Source: Bacilli bacterium (lineage in GTDB: Bacteria > Bacillota_I > Bacilli_A > RF39 > UBA660). From it: 43,821 nt of DNA. Every line of letters begins with the position of its first letter. The first letter of the stretch is position 1. The DNA is taken from positions 1 through 43,821 of the forward strand of contig JAFURC010000024.1 of the NCBI GenBank assembly GCA_017472015.1, in the 5' to 3' direction. Shown here one piece after another: positions 1 through 7,570 of the stretch. The notes beneath the pieces were generated by a model. The model saw only the letters and a list, made by a program, of their open reading frames with translations. It was not told the origin of the DNA and did no database searches. Both the position numbers and the translations under genes were made by a program.

Positions 1-209
1 AGAACTAAAACCAATAATGGTGCTACATATTCATTATCTTCGTTTTAATACCATTTAAAATGTCATAGAACTAAAACAATAGTTTCGTTTAAAGTATCAA
101 TAGTAGTGTTTTAATACCATTTAAAATGTCATAGAACTAAAACTAGTGTTGTATCATAACACTTTTAGAAAGGGTTTTAATACCATTTAAAATGTCATAG
201 AACTAAAAC
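1..209 (-). CRISPR. Type II-A CRISPR array (leader-proximal end, cut by window edge)
   Basis: Three identical complete 36-bp repeats lie at 42-77, 108-143 and 174-209, and the last 11 bases of a fourth lie at 1-11. Spacers are exactly 30 bp (12-41, 78-107, 144-173) and differ from each other. Read on the minus strand the repeat begins GTTTTAGTTCTATG and ends GTATTAAAAC, the usual type II-A form, so the array is transcribed leftward in the same direction as the cas genes. The leader is on the right, so the youngest spacer is 144-173. The array continues beyond the window and its total size is unknown. No spacer matched anything noticed elsewhere in the window by eye. Confidence 0.98.
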
Positions 210-290
210 CTCAAATTAATTAATTCTATTTAGTCAGTACATAGAGAATACTGAATATTTTAAATGGTTAAATGACATTTCTTAATTATA
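210..290 (-). promoter_or_regulatory. CRISPR leader with ATTTGAG leader-anchoring motif
   Basis: This 81-bp AT-rich segment separates the csn2 stop codon from the first repeat. Read on the minus strand it ends in ATTTGAG (210-216) directly against the GTTTTAG of the first repeat. ATTTGAG is one of the leader-end motifs known to direct polarised spacer insertion by Cas1-Cas2 in streptococcal type II-A systems. Two short pieces (257-268 and 272-280) match parts of the repeat, but on the strand opposite to the array transcript. A pre-crRNA promoter must lie here or within csn2, but no convincing -35/-10 pair was found. Confidence 0.85.
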
Positions 291-968
291 TTATAACACA
301 TATTCTTCTAAATCATTATCAATAATTAATTTTTTTTCATAATTAATTGTAGCACCATAACTTTGACTATCAATTAAAACAATTTTTATACTATTATAAA
401 TAGCATATTTATATAATTCTTCTAATTCATCTTTATTTAAATATTGTTTTAAATTAATAAAGAATAAAATTTCATTTAAATTTAAAGATTTTTCTATTTC
501 AATCAACAGTAATAAATTATCTAATAGATCATTACTTGCTTTAAAAGATATTTTAAATAATTTTAATATATCTTCTATAATTAAATTATCATTGATAACA
601 ATCGGTAATTCAAATTCATTTAATATTCTATTAAAACTTTTATATAATTTTTTAAAACTATTAAATAATTCATCTTTTTCTATATCAGTTAAATTACTAG
701 AAATCTTTTTAGTTAAAGCACTGATGTTTTTCTTAGAATTTAAATCTATTTGAAAAAAATCAACATATACCTCTACTCTACTTCCAATATTTAATTCTTC
801 ATTTTTATCATCAAAAAAATACAATTCATTTAATTTTTCACCGTTTTTAAGTAAAACTAAATCAGATATTAATCTATAAAACATTTTTTTATTTTCAATT
901 TCAATTACTTGAATAGATTCATTATTAAAAGAAAGATTATTATCAAAATAACTTATTTTTAGATTCAT
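291..968 (-). CDS. csn2: Csn2, type II-A CRISPR adaptation protein
   Basis: A 225-residue protein at the position that defines type II-A loci, last of the four cas genes and next to the leader. Csn2 forms a tetrameric ring that binds DNA ends and works with Cas1, Cas2 and Cas9 in spacer acquisition. Identification rests on length, which fits the short Csn2 form, gene order, and the alternating beta/helical pattern with an N-terminal strand-rich part (about 1-75) and a leucine/lysine-rich helical middle (about 90-185). No catalytic motif is expected. The start overlaps the cas2 stop by 4 bp, so the two are translationally coupled. Sequence similarity to streptococcal Csn2 is low by eye; the context carries the call. 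Confidence 0.92.
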   Translation of the reverse strand: MNLKISYFDNNLSFNNESIQVIEIENKKMFYRLISDLVLLKNGEKLNELYFFDDKNEELNIGSRVEVYVDFFQIDLNSKKNISALTKKISSNLTDIEKDELFNSFKKLYKSFNRILNEFELPIVINDNLIIEDILKLFKISFKASNDLLDNLLLLIEIEKSLNLNEILFFINLKQYLNKDELEELYKYAIYNSIKIVLIDSQSYGATINYEKKLIIDNDLEEYVL

Positions 969-1285
969 AATACCACTAACCTATCTTCACTATTAATAAT
1001 TTTGGTATTAGATTCACCGGATATAAATTCAATTTTGGCATATTGTCTTTCAGTTATTGTTAAAACTTGAATTATTCCTTTTTTTGGTGCTTTTTTTCTT
1101 AATCTTTCGATTAATAATTTTGCTTGTTCTTGATTTAAAACAATTTTTGAATAAACAGATTCTTGCATCATTATAAAACCTTCGTTTAATAAATATTTTC
1201 TAAATAATAAATAATTTCTTTTGTCTTTTAAATAAACATTTGGTAAATCAAAGAAAACTATTGTTCTCACTACTCTATCCCTCAT
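965..1285 (-). CDS. cas2: Cas2, CRISPR adaptation protein
   Basis: A 106-residue Cas2 that forms the integrase complex with Cas1. The N-terminal strand carries VRTIVFFDLPN, whose Asp is the conserved ferredoxin-fold Cas2 residue. It continues with FRKYLLNEGFIMMQESVYSK and a KKGIIQVLTITERQ strand, which closely resemble S. pyogenes Cas2. The open frame could extend 11 codons upstream to 1318, but the ATG at 1283-1285 (MRDRVVRTIV) fits the family start and gives an 11-bp overlap with cas1 rather than 44 bp. It overlaps csn2 by 4 bp downstream. All four cas genes form one overlapping operon. Confidence 0.96.
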   Translation of the reverse strand: MRDRVVRTIVFFDLPNVYLKDKRNYLLFRKYLLNEGFIMMQESVYSKIVLNQEQAKLLIERLRKKAPKKGIIQVLTITERQYAKIEFISGESNTKIINSEDRLVVL

Positions 1286-2144
1286 AAATAAATTCCTTAT
1301 ATTCTTTTTTATTTTCAAAATATTCTAAAGTATTTTTTACATATAAAGTTATTATATCTTTTAAAGTATATTTTTTCTTATTATAAGAATATGTATTATT
1401 GAAAATATTAACAATATCTAACTTATAGTTAGTATCTAATTCTCTTTCTTTATTATAATATACAAATGAATCAATTATAATCCTAAAAGGTTCCATTAAA
1501 TCACAGGCTAAATTAAATGGATTAAATTCGTTTTTGTGATGGATTCCAAGTTGGGTTAAATAACCATTATTAACAATTTCTTTATTAATTGTTGATAGTA
1601 AAATTGCATATCCGTAATTAAGAGCAATGTTAATATTATCATTTTCTCCTCTTACAAATTTTTTACCAAATAAAGCATTGAAATAAACTTTAGCCGCATG
1701 CCCTTCTCTATTAGTTTTATCACCAATTGTAACTTCATCTATATAACTAAATATTAAATTAGCTTGTTTATTTTTAATTTTTTTTAGTAAAAATGCTTGA
1801 TTAGTTATTTTATTTTTAACAATAAACATCCAGAGATTATCTTTTTCTTTAATAGTCCATTTAGTTTGGTTAGTTATTTTTTTACTTGAATTATGTCTTG
1901 AATAAAAAGGTTGTAATTCTCCAAAAGGATTATGTTTTTCATCACAAAAAATAATATTTATTTTATTATTTACTAATTCTTTTAAAAGATAAGAGGAAAT
2001 AGATACGGAAATAGAATCAACTATTATCGTATCTATTTCTGATAAATGAATATACTTCTCATCTATATCTTGTTTTACTACTAAAAATCTATTTTTATAA
2101 CTTATTTTTGCTTGTTTAGTAATAACAACAGTCCTAAAACTCAT
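1275..2144 (-). CDS. cas1: Cas1, CRISPR integrase
   Basis: A 289-residue type II-A Cas1, the metal-dependent integrase that inserts prespacers at the leader-repeat junction. The N-terminal beta domain (about 1-75) is followed by the helical catalytic domain. The active-site Glu is in NREGHAAKVYFNALFG (about 145-160), the catalytic His in LGIHHKNEFNPFNLACDLMEP (about 203-223), and the acidic third ligand lies in the same stretch. Length matches the family. The start overlaps the end of cas9 by 11 bp and the end overlaps the start of cas2 by 11 bp, showing tight translational coupling. Confidence 0.97.
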   Translation of the reverse strand: MSFRTVVITKQAKISYKNRFLVVKQDIDEKYIHLSEIDTIIVDSISVSISSYLLKELVNNKINIIFCDEKHNPFGELQPFYSRHNSSKKITNQTKWTIKEKDNLWMFIVKNKITNQAFLLKKIKNKQANLIFSYIDEVTIGDKTNREGHAAKVYFNALFGKKFVRGENDNINIALNYGYAILLSTINKEIVNNGYLTQLGIHHKNEFNPFNLACDLMEPFRIIIDSFVYYNKERELDTNYKLDIVNIFNNTYSYNKKKYTLKDIITLYVKNTLEYFENKKEYKEFIYEG

Positions 2145-5100
2145 ATCTTTGTTCCTTTAAACCACTTGGCGATTTATTTATAATAGTTGCATTTGAAATA
2201 ATTCTATTATGTTTTTTTCCAAATGCACTAGAGGCATCAAAATGTTTTAAATTTGCTGTTTGACTATTAAATTTTAATAATTTAAATAATTCTTTTAAAG
2301 TTTTTTCTTTGTCTTCGATAGATAAAATTTCTAATGAATTATCATTAATATATTCTTTTAATTCCGGAATTAAATTTTGATATAACTTATACTCAGTTTC
2401 TATTTTCTGTATTACATAATTTAATATTACATCTAATTGATTATTATAAACTAGATCTTCGATTGCTTTTTTCTTATTATTAAATAATCTATTTAAAGTA
2501 TTTTTCCATCTAATTTGTTTATCTTTTTCTATCTTAAATTCTAAAGCATTACAAACTTCAACTTTATTAGTTGCTCCAACTAAAGAACAAATTTGTCCTT
2601 CCCAATCAATTACCGAATAAAAAGGGATTTTTTCAGTTAAGATTTCGATTGTTTTTACATCATCAAGTTCAAGTAAATCTTTTATATAATTTAAAGTTAT
2701 TTCCTGATTATTTTGAATATCAATATAAATTGGTATACCAATCATTCTTTGTTCTGTTTTGTTTTTCTTTTGATATTTAACAACAAGGGCATAAGATGGA
2801 TTTAAACTAGTATAAGACCCATATAAATTAGTATCTAAACCTTTCTTTAATGGAACTCCTACTTTTCCTTTTTTATTTTTAGTTTGATTATAAAATTCAC
2901 CAGTTTTATATTCAACTTTTTTACTTATTAAAATATCATTTCGATACAACGTATCTTCTATTTTTTTAGTAAAATCATCTATATTTAATAATACTTCACC
3001 GGTTTCATCATTAACTTTAATAAAATCATTATCAATACTATTAACAACATAGCCATATCTTAATTCATTATAACGGTTTTCTAATATTAGTTTACTTACT
3101 AAATCCCTAAATTCAAATCTATTCATTTTAGTTTTTAAATACTTATTTTGATAAATTCCTAACGTAATGGCTAAATAAGCATCGTGTGCATGATGAAAAT
3201 CATTTAAATCACGATATTTATAAAGTTTAAATCTTTCCCGATAGTTATGAGAAATACTAGCTTTTAAATAAATAACATTAGTATTTTTATATAAACTTTT
3301 TATAATATTAGCAACATGCTTAGTAATTTGCCTAGTTTCAACTAATTGACGATTTATAAAACCTTCAATATCTTTATCAGTATATTTATCACGAATTAAA
3401 TTATAGTATTTTTTTGAAGAAATTAGGTTAATATCTTTTAAATGTTTCCACCATAAATGATGTTTTTTAAATTCACTTGGTAATACTAAATTATCACGTT
3501 TTATTTGATTTTCATCTCTTAAAACCAAGGCTTTATTATCAATTGAATCATCCTTAATTAAAGTTTGCGGAAGAATATGATCTACTTCATATTCATCAGA
3601 ATATAAGTAATTAATATCTATATCTTTTCCTGAATATAAACTTTTTCCTTCTTGTATAAAATATAAAAGAAGTTTTTCGGATTCAATTTTTTCTTGATTT
3701 TTTAATTCATCTTTTAATTTTTTATAATTTTCAATATCTTTTTTTGCTTTATCATATAAATCTAATAATCTTTTTTTTCTATCATCTGTTCTTTGTTTTT
3801 TATCATGACTTCTGGACATTTCAATAGAAATATTCAATGGTTCATATCCCATATAATCAATTATTTCTTTTATTACTTTTAAAGCCTGATAAATTCCTCG
3901 TTTATTGGCAGGCGAAGTAGCAAGATTTGATACTAATGAATAATTAAGTTCTATATTTTCTTGTTGATTATTTTCTATTTCAATCATTTTTTGAAAATTA
4001 TATTTAGGGTTATTTAAAATTTGTATGAAATTTTCATTAGAATCCCACATTAAATCCATAATTGATTTTTTAGAAAAAGTTTCTTGATCTTGATAGTATT
4101 TTGCATTTAATAATTTTTTAGATAATCGACTCCATCCATTATATTTTAAACTAAGTATTTTGGAAATTTTATTTTCAAGTTTTGGATATAATTCAAGAAT
4201 TTCTTCTTTTAAAATATTTTTATCTTCTAAAACTGTTATAAGTTCAATTATTGTTTCAGCATCATAAGTATTGAAATCAGTATCAGTAAATAAACCATCT
4301 TCTCCAAAAAAATCCAAATAAGAATTCATATCGTTGGCAAATTTTTTATCACTAGAATACCCAGTTATATTTAATTCAACACCATTATTTTCAATATACA
4401 TATTAATTTCATTTGTTGTTCTTAAATAATTTTTAAATTTTTTATCAGTTAAACTTCCTTTGTTTTTTAAGAAAAAATCTTTATATATTTTGTGTTGAAA
4501 TTCAATATCTATTCTATGATCATTTATTTTTATTTGTTTTAATTCATTTAAAACTTTAAATTTTGAATATAAAATTGAGTTTGCTGGTATTGATTTTTCG
4601 TTCAATAGATAAGAACAATTACCAATCATTCTATAAATAAAATTTTTAGCGGATTGTCTGATGTCAACAACCGAATTAAAATTATAAGGTGTTATTTTTT
4701 CATTAGATTTTCTTTCCATCCAGGCAAATTGACTATTTTCTTTATTAACTAACGGACCAACATAATAAGGAATTCTAAATTTTAATAATTTTTCGATTTT
4801 ATATTCATCATCTACTTTATTTAGTAAAAAAGGATAATATTTTCCTTGATTTTCAAGAATAATTCGAAGTTCCGCTAAATTTATTTGATAAGGATACATA
4901 CCATTTGAAGTATCAGTTATTCTCGGCATGAATTTTCCATTATTAATTTTTTCAATTATTTTTGTAATTTCTTTTTCATTTTCAACATTGATTATATTTT
5001 CTAAAACTTTTTTAATTTCATCTGAAAAATCCGTGTTTGAAATATGATTTCTAGTATATTTAGTATATAAGCATAGAGTTTCTCTTTGAGTATCATCTAC

Positions 5101-6147
5101 TATATTTTTAAATAATCTTTTATATTCTTTTCTAAATGGTCTAATCAGATTTTTAACTATTTTTAAATCTGTTTCATGATTTTTATAATTATTAACCATT
5201 AAATTTGAAATACTACAATTATCTTGATCTTTAAATATTATTTTTAAAGTTACCATTTCATATAATTCTTTCAGACTATTTATAACTTCTATTTTATCAT
5301 CTAATTCTCTTTCTAACTCTAATAATTTATCATCTATGTCACTTGAATTAAAATCAATTTTTTTATTATTTTCGAGTTCAGTGGCAAATAGGTTTTCTAA
5401 ATTAATTTGGTAGCCGCATAAAGCGTTAGCAAGTTCTTTACTAACTCGCTTGTGAAAAATGGTTTCAAAAACTTTTTCAAGTTTCTTTTTCTTGTCACTT
5501 TTACTTTCGATGATTAAAATATTTTCTATTTCATTAATTAAATATGCTTCAATTTGCGGTTCTGATACTCCGTAAATATCTTGGCAAAGTTCAAAAATTG
5601 TATTAAAAACTTCTTCTATTTTTTCTTGAATATTAAGTTTATTAACATCAAAATTATCCATATTAAGATTAAAATTACCACGGTATTTAACAATATGATG
5701 AATTGTTAAATACACTAGACGAATATCTTCTTTTTCAGGATTGATTATTAGTTTATTTCTTAAGTGATAAATTGTTGGATATTTGTTTTGATATTTTTTT
5801 AACATCTCCTTTTCTTCTTTTGATAAAGGATGTTTTTTATTATTTAAATCTGTTTCCTGATAAAAACTTTCTTTTAGTTTTATAAAAAAATTAGGATCGA
5901 CTCTATTAATTTCCTCTTTAAATTCTTCTTGAAGTAGTTTAATTCTTTCACGTCGTCTATCATATCTTCTTCTTGTTGACCTAAAATTTCTTCTAATTTC
6001 AGCCGGATCGGCTTCATCAAATAAACGAACTCCCCAAAGGGCTTTTCTTTTATTTCCTTTTTTTATTATATTAAATTTTTCATCAACTACTGCCCAACCG
6101 ACTGATGTAGTTCCAATATCTAATCCGATATTGTATGGTTTTTGCAT
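2134..6147 (-). CDS. cas9: Cas9, type II-A RNA-guided endonuclease
   Basis: A 1337-residue Cas9 of the S. pyogenes-like subgroup. RuvC-I has Asp10 (GLDIGTTSVGWAV). An arginine-rich bridge helix spans about 52-70. RuvC-II carries Glu776 (ISIEMSRS). The HNH domain has EVDHILPQ with His857 and the later metal-ligand Asn880. RuvC-III has HHAHDAYLA with His986 and Asp989. These match D10, E762, H840, N863, H983 and D986 of SpyCas9, so both nuclease sites look intact. The C-terminal PAM-interacting domain ends GLKEQRYEF, like GLYETRIDL of SpyCas9, but the segment that holds R1333/R1335 there reads FGKKHNR. The ATG follows an AGGAGG with a 9-base gap. It overlaps cas1 by 11 bp. Confidence 0.98.
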   Translation of the reverse strand: MQKPYNIGLDIGTTSVGWAVVDEKFNIIKKGNKRKALWGVRLFDEADPAEIRRNFRSTRRRYDRRRERIKLLQEEFKEEINRVDPNFFIKLKESFYQETDLNNKKHPLSKEEKEMLKKYQNKYPTIYHLRNKLIINPEKEDIRLVYLTIHHIVKYRGNFNLNMDNFDVNKLNIQEKIEEVFNTIFELCQDIYGVSEPQIEAYLINEIENILIIESKSDKKKKLEKVFETIFHKRVSKELANALCGYQINLENLFATELENNKKIDFNSSDIDDKLLELERELDDKIEVINSLKELYEMVTLKIIFKDQDNCSISNLMVNNYKNHETDLKIVKNLIRPFRKEYKRLFKNIVDDTQRETLCLYTKYTRNHISNTDFSDEIKKVLENIINVENEKEITKIIEKINNGKFMPRITDTSNGMYPYQINLAELRIILENQGKYYPFLLNKVDDEYKIEKLLKFRIPYYVGPLVNKENSQFAWMERKSNEKITPYNFNSVVDIRQSAKNFIYRMIGNCSYLLNEKSIPANSILYSKFKVLNELKQIKINDHRIDIEFQHKIYKDFFLKNKGSLTDKKFKNYLRTTNEINMYIENNGVELNITGYSSDKKFANDMNSYLDFFGEDGLFTDTDFNTYDAETIIELITVLEDKNILKEEILELYPKLENKISKILSLKYNGWSRLSKKLLNAKYYQDQETFSKKSIMDLMWDSNENFIQILNNPKYNFQKMIEIENNQQENIELNYSLVSNLATSPANKRGIYQALKVIKEIIDYMGYEPLNISIEMSRSHDKKQRTDDRKKRLLDLYDKAKKDIENYKKLKDELKNQEKIESEKLLLYFIQEGKSLYSGKDIDINYLYSDEYEVDHILPQTLIKDDSIDNKALVLRDENQIKRDNLVLPSEFKKHHLWWKHLKDINLISSKKYYNLIRDKYTDKDIEGFINRQLVETRQITKHVANIIKSLYKNTNVIYLKASISHNYRERFKLYKYRDLNDFHHAHDAYLAITLGIYQNKYLKTKMNRFEFRDLVSKLILENRYNELRYGYVVNSIDNDFIKVNDETGEVLLNIDDFTKKIEDTLYRNDILISKKVEYKTGEFYNQTKNKKGKVGVPLKKGLDTNLYGSYTSLNPSYALVVKYQKKNKTEQRMIGIPIYIDIQNNQEITLNYIKDLLELDDVKTIEILTEKIPFYSVIDWEGQICSLVGATNKVEVCNALEFKIEKDKQIRWKNTLNRLFNNKKKAIEDLVYNNQLDVILNYVIQKIETEYKLYQNLIPELKEYINDNSLEILSIEDKEKTLKELFKLLKFNSQTANLKHFDASSAFGKKHNRIISNATIINKSPSGLKEQRYEF

Positions 6148-6148
6148 A

Positions 6149-6177
6149 TTGACATACCTCCTTTAATATGCTATTAT
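6149..6177 (+). promoter_or_regulatory. Probable tracrRNA promoter
   Basis: A consensus -35 TTGACA lies at 6149-6154, and a -10 TATTAT at 6172-6177 after 17 bp. An alternative -10 TATAAT at 6175-6180 would give a 20-bp spacer. The predicted start near 6184 falls just before the anti-repeat. The -35 begins one base after the cas9 start codon read in the opposite direction, so the element sits in the cas9 untranslated leader. Confidence 0.75.
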
Positions 6178-6183
6178 AATATT

Positions 6184-6278
6184 GTCTTAATACCATTTAA
6201 GATGTCATAGAGAGTTAAAATAAAGGCTTAGCCCTAAATATTTATACTTTTTGTAGGAACTGGTTAGCCAGTTTTTTT
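6184..6278 (+). ncRNA. tracrRNA
   Basis: This RNA is transcribed away from cas9 on the opposite strand. Its anti-repeat at 6184-6210 matches the first 27 bases of the array repeat (plus orientation) with two differences. The lower stem UAAAAU (6216-6221) pairs with the GUUUUA that begins the crRNA repeat. Between the two helices is a 2-nt/4-nt bulge (GU on crRNA, GAGU on tracrRNA), the same geometry as S. pyogenes. The nexus follows as GGC-TTA-GCC (6225-6233) in an AAAGGCTTAGCC context like the S. pyogenes AAGGCTAGTCC. The end is an intrinsic terminator with stem AACTGG/CCAGTT at 6258-6273 and seven T to 6278. Predicted length is about 95 nt, and the exact 5' end is inferred from the promoter. 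Confidence 0.93.
6258..6278 (+). terminator. tracrRNA intrinsic terminator
   Basis: A six-pair stem (6258-6263 with 6268-6273) and a TTAG loop run into a T tract at 6272-6278. As in other tracrRNAs, this hairpin is probably also the 3' structural module bound by Cas9. Confidence 0.85.
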
Positions 6279-6318
6279 ATTTTCTCTAGATATCTTAGTA
6301 TCAAACTCTTATAAATAT

Positions 6319-6327
6319 ATAATACCA
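6319..6327 (-). promoter_or_regulatory. Possible extended -10 promoter for the cas operon
   Basis: Read on the minus strand this is TGG TATTAT, an extended -10 (TGn plus hexamer) with no clear -35. It would give a cas9 leader of about 165 nt antisense to the whole tracrRNA. A competing possibility is the palindromic TATTATAATA at 6172-6181, which can act as a -10 in both directions. No stronger cas9 promoter was seen. Confidence 0.25.
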
Positions 6328-6409
6328 CATTTTGGAAATATATAATATGATTTTTATGCATTTTTAACATAAAAACCATTTGATGATAATAAGTTTTTTC
6401 ATCAAAATA

Positions 6410-6433
6410 AAAAAGTACCAATTAGTACTTTTT
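6410..6433. terminator. Bidirectional terminator between tracrRNA region and small membrane gene
   Basis: Inverted repeat AAAAAGTAC (6410-6418) / GTACTTTTT (6425-6433) with a 6-base loop. It has T tracts in both directions. On the minus strand the 5' arm is made of the last codons of the 6422-6664 gene, whose stop codon lies in the loop. It isolates the CRISPR locus from the genes to its right. Confidence 0.8.
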
Positions 6434-6664
6434 ATTTTTTTTCTTTTTAGTTTTAAAATCCTTATAACTTTCTTCAATTGTATCTTCTGAGTTTTGATAA
6501 ATTACATTCTCTCCTACTTTAGCCTTTTTATTTTTCTTAGGTTTTACAAATACTTGCATATATGTCCAAAAAATACCAATTAATAAAGCAAGAGTTGCTA
6601 CATAATAAAACGTTAAATTCCAAGAATCGTTATAAGAAGTCGCTGCTTCTAAAAAATTAATCAT
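6422..6664 (-). CDS. Small single-pass membrane protein, unknown function
   Basis: An 80-residue protein that I do not recognise. One hydrophobic segment (about 20-40, FYYVATLALLIGIFWTYMQVF) is followed by a strongly basic cytoplasmic-looking tail rich in KK pairs, ending KTKKKKNKKY. With a short polar N terminus and basic C tail, the tail is probably cytosolic. An AGGTGG ribosome site precedes the ATG by 4 bases. It lies 36 bp downstream of the HTH gene and is probably cotranscribed with it; the terminator is built into its 3' end. Codon composition looks like its neighbours. It could be conserved in related genomes, but nothing in it suggests a specific function. Confidence 0.7.
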   Translation of the reverse strand: MINFLEAATSYNDSWNLTFYYVATLALLIGIFWTYMQVFVKPKKNKKAKVGENVIYQNSEDTIEESYKDFKTKKKKNKKY

Positions 6665-6700
6665 ACTACCACCTTTATATTCTTTACTAAAATTTAAAAA

Positions 6701-7468
6701 TTATGCGCCTCGAGATTGAATTTCTGCTATTTTTTCAAATACTTCTTTAGCATTGTCTTCAGTTATTGTTGTAAATCCAAGTTCTTTTAAAGCTTGTTCT
6801 TTTACAGTTGTAAGTTCTTGAGTTCGACTTAATTTTTCTTCGTGTTTACGATCAATTTCTTGAACAAAGCGTTTATGACAATCAGCTATTTTACTACGAC
6901 TTGCCCCACCCTTGTTGTATAAAGTATAAGCACTGAAACAAATACTTTCGAAGTTAAATTGTTGTTCTTGATTATACAAAAATTCAGTAGGATTTGTAAA
7001 ACCCATTAATTTTGATACAAAGCAAAGTAAATATTTTAACTCTTTATTTGTTTCCATACTTTGTAAATAATGATACAAATAAACATATGTATTATAAGTA
7101 TCTTTTGTATAATCATCATGAAGTTTATCTTTTAAAAGAGAAACAATATCGGTTAAAACTTCAACTTCTTTTCGGTTAAAACCTTTTAAATCAATTAAAT
7201 TGCTTCCTGATAAAGCAACTTTAACACCCTCATTTAACTTTGTATCTATTTTAATAATATATTCTCCATCGACCTCTATATTATCTAAATCACTTTCTTT
7301 TTTAATTTCTAATAATTGCATTAACCTGGTTGCTTTTTCACTAGGCCATTCTTCAAGTCTATCAAGAGCTAAATAATTGTATAACATCTGTCTTGAAACT
7401 CCTAAATATTTTGCTAATCTTACTTTTGAAACTCCTATTTCGGATAGTATATTACTAATTTTACTCAT
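6701..7468 (-). CDS. HTH-domain protein, uncharacterised regulator
   Basis: A 255-residue protein with a clear N-terminal helix-turn-helix at about residues 10-35 (VSKVRLAKYLGVSRQMLYNY), of the kind seen in Xre/MerR-like DNA-binding proteins. The remaining 200 residues are mostly helical, with a charged segment at about 190-235 (KRFVQEIDRKHEEKLSRTQE). No ligand-binding or enzymatic motif is visible. The ATG follows AGGAGG at 8 bases. Its promoter carries two TTGACA copies 12 bp apart, which could be an autoregulatory operator. It is followed by the small membrane gene in the same direction. The DNA-binding role is inferred from the N terminus only; its targets are unknown. Confidence 0.8.
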   Translation of the reverse strand: MSKISNILSEIGVSKVRLAKYLGVSRQMLYNYLALDRLEEWPSEKATRLMQLLEIKKESDLDNIEVDGEYIIKIDTKLNEGVKVALSGSNLIDLKGFNRKEVEVLTDIVSLLKDKLHDDYTKDTYNTYVYLYHYLQSMETNKELKYLLCFVSKLMGFTNPTEFLYNQEQQFNFESICFSAYTLYNKGGASRSKIADCHKRFVQEIDRKHEEKLSRTQELTTVKEQALKELGFTTITEDNAKEVFEKIAEIQSRGA

Positions 7469-7488
7469 CCTATTTACCTCCTAAATTA

Positions 7489-7516
7489 ATTTTATCAAAT
7501 TATCTAATTTTGTCAA
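7489..7516 (-). promoter_or_regulatory. Promoter of the HTH gene with duplicated TTGACA
   Basis: On the minus strand a -35 TTGACA (7511-7516) and -10 TAAAAT (7489-7494) are spaced by 16 bp. A second TTGACA sits at 7523-7528, giving two copies of the pattern TTGACA-3 bases-TTAG with a 12-bp period. The duplication could be an operator for the encoded HTH protein. Confidence 0.65.
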
Positions 7517-7570
7517 CTAAAATGTCAAATTTATAAATTTATTTTTTGAATTTTTATTTTTAATTTATTA

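Noticed and set aside
2571..2780. Plus-strand open frame of 69 codons inside cas9
   Set aside because: It lies fully antisense to the PAM-interacting part of Cas9, has low-complexity Phe/Leu/Gln composition typical of antisense AT-rich DNA, and no ribosome site or homology. Other plus-strand frames inside minus-strand genes were dismissed for the same reason.
2134..6147. Mycoplasma-type code (TGA as Trp)
   Set aside because: Trp is encoded by TGG in conserved positions such as SVGWAVV of Cas9, and several genes end at TGA exactly where the family ends, so the standard bacterial code applies.
6701..7468. HTH gene plus small membrane protein considered as a toxin-antitoxin pair or anti-CRISPR regulator
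   Set aside because: The small protein lacks toxin-like features, and the HTH protein is much larger than usual antitoxins or Aca regulators. A terminator separates the pair from the CRISPR locus, so no claim can be supported.
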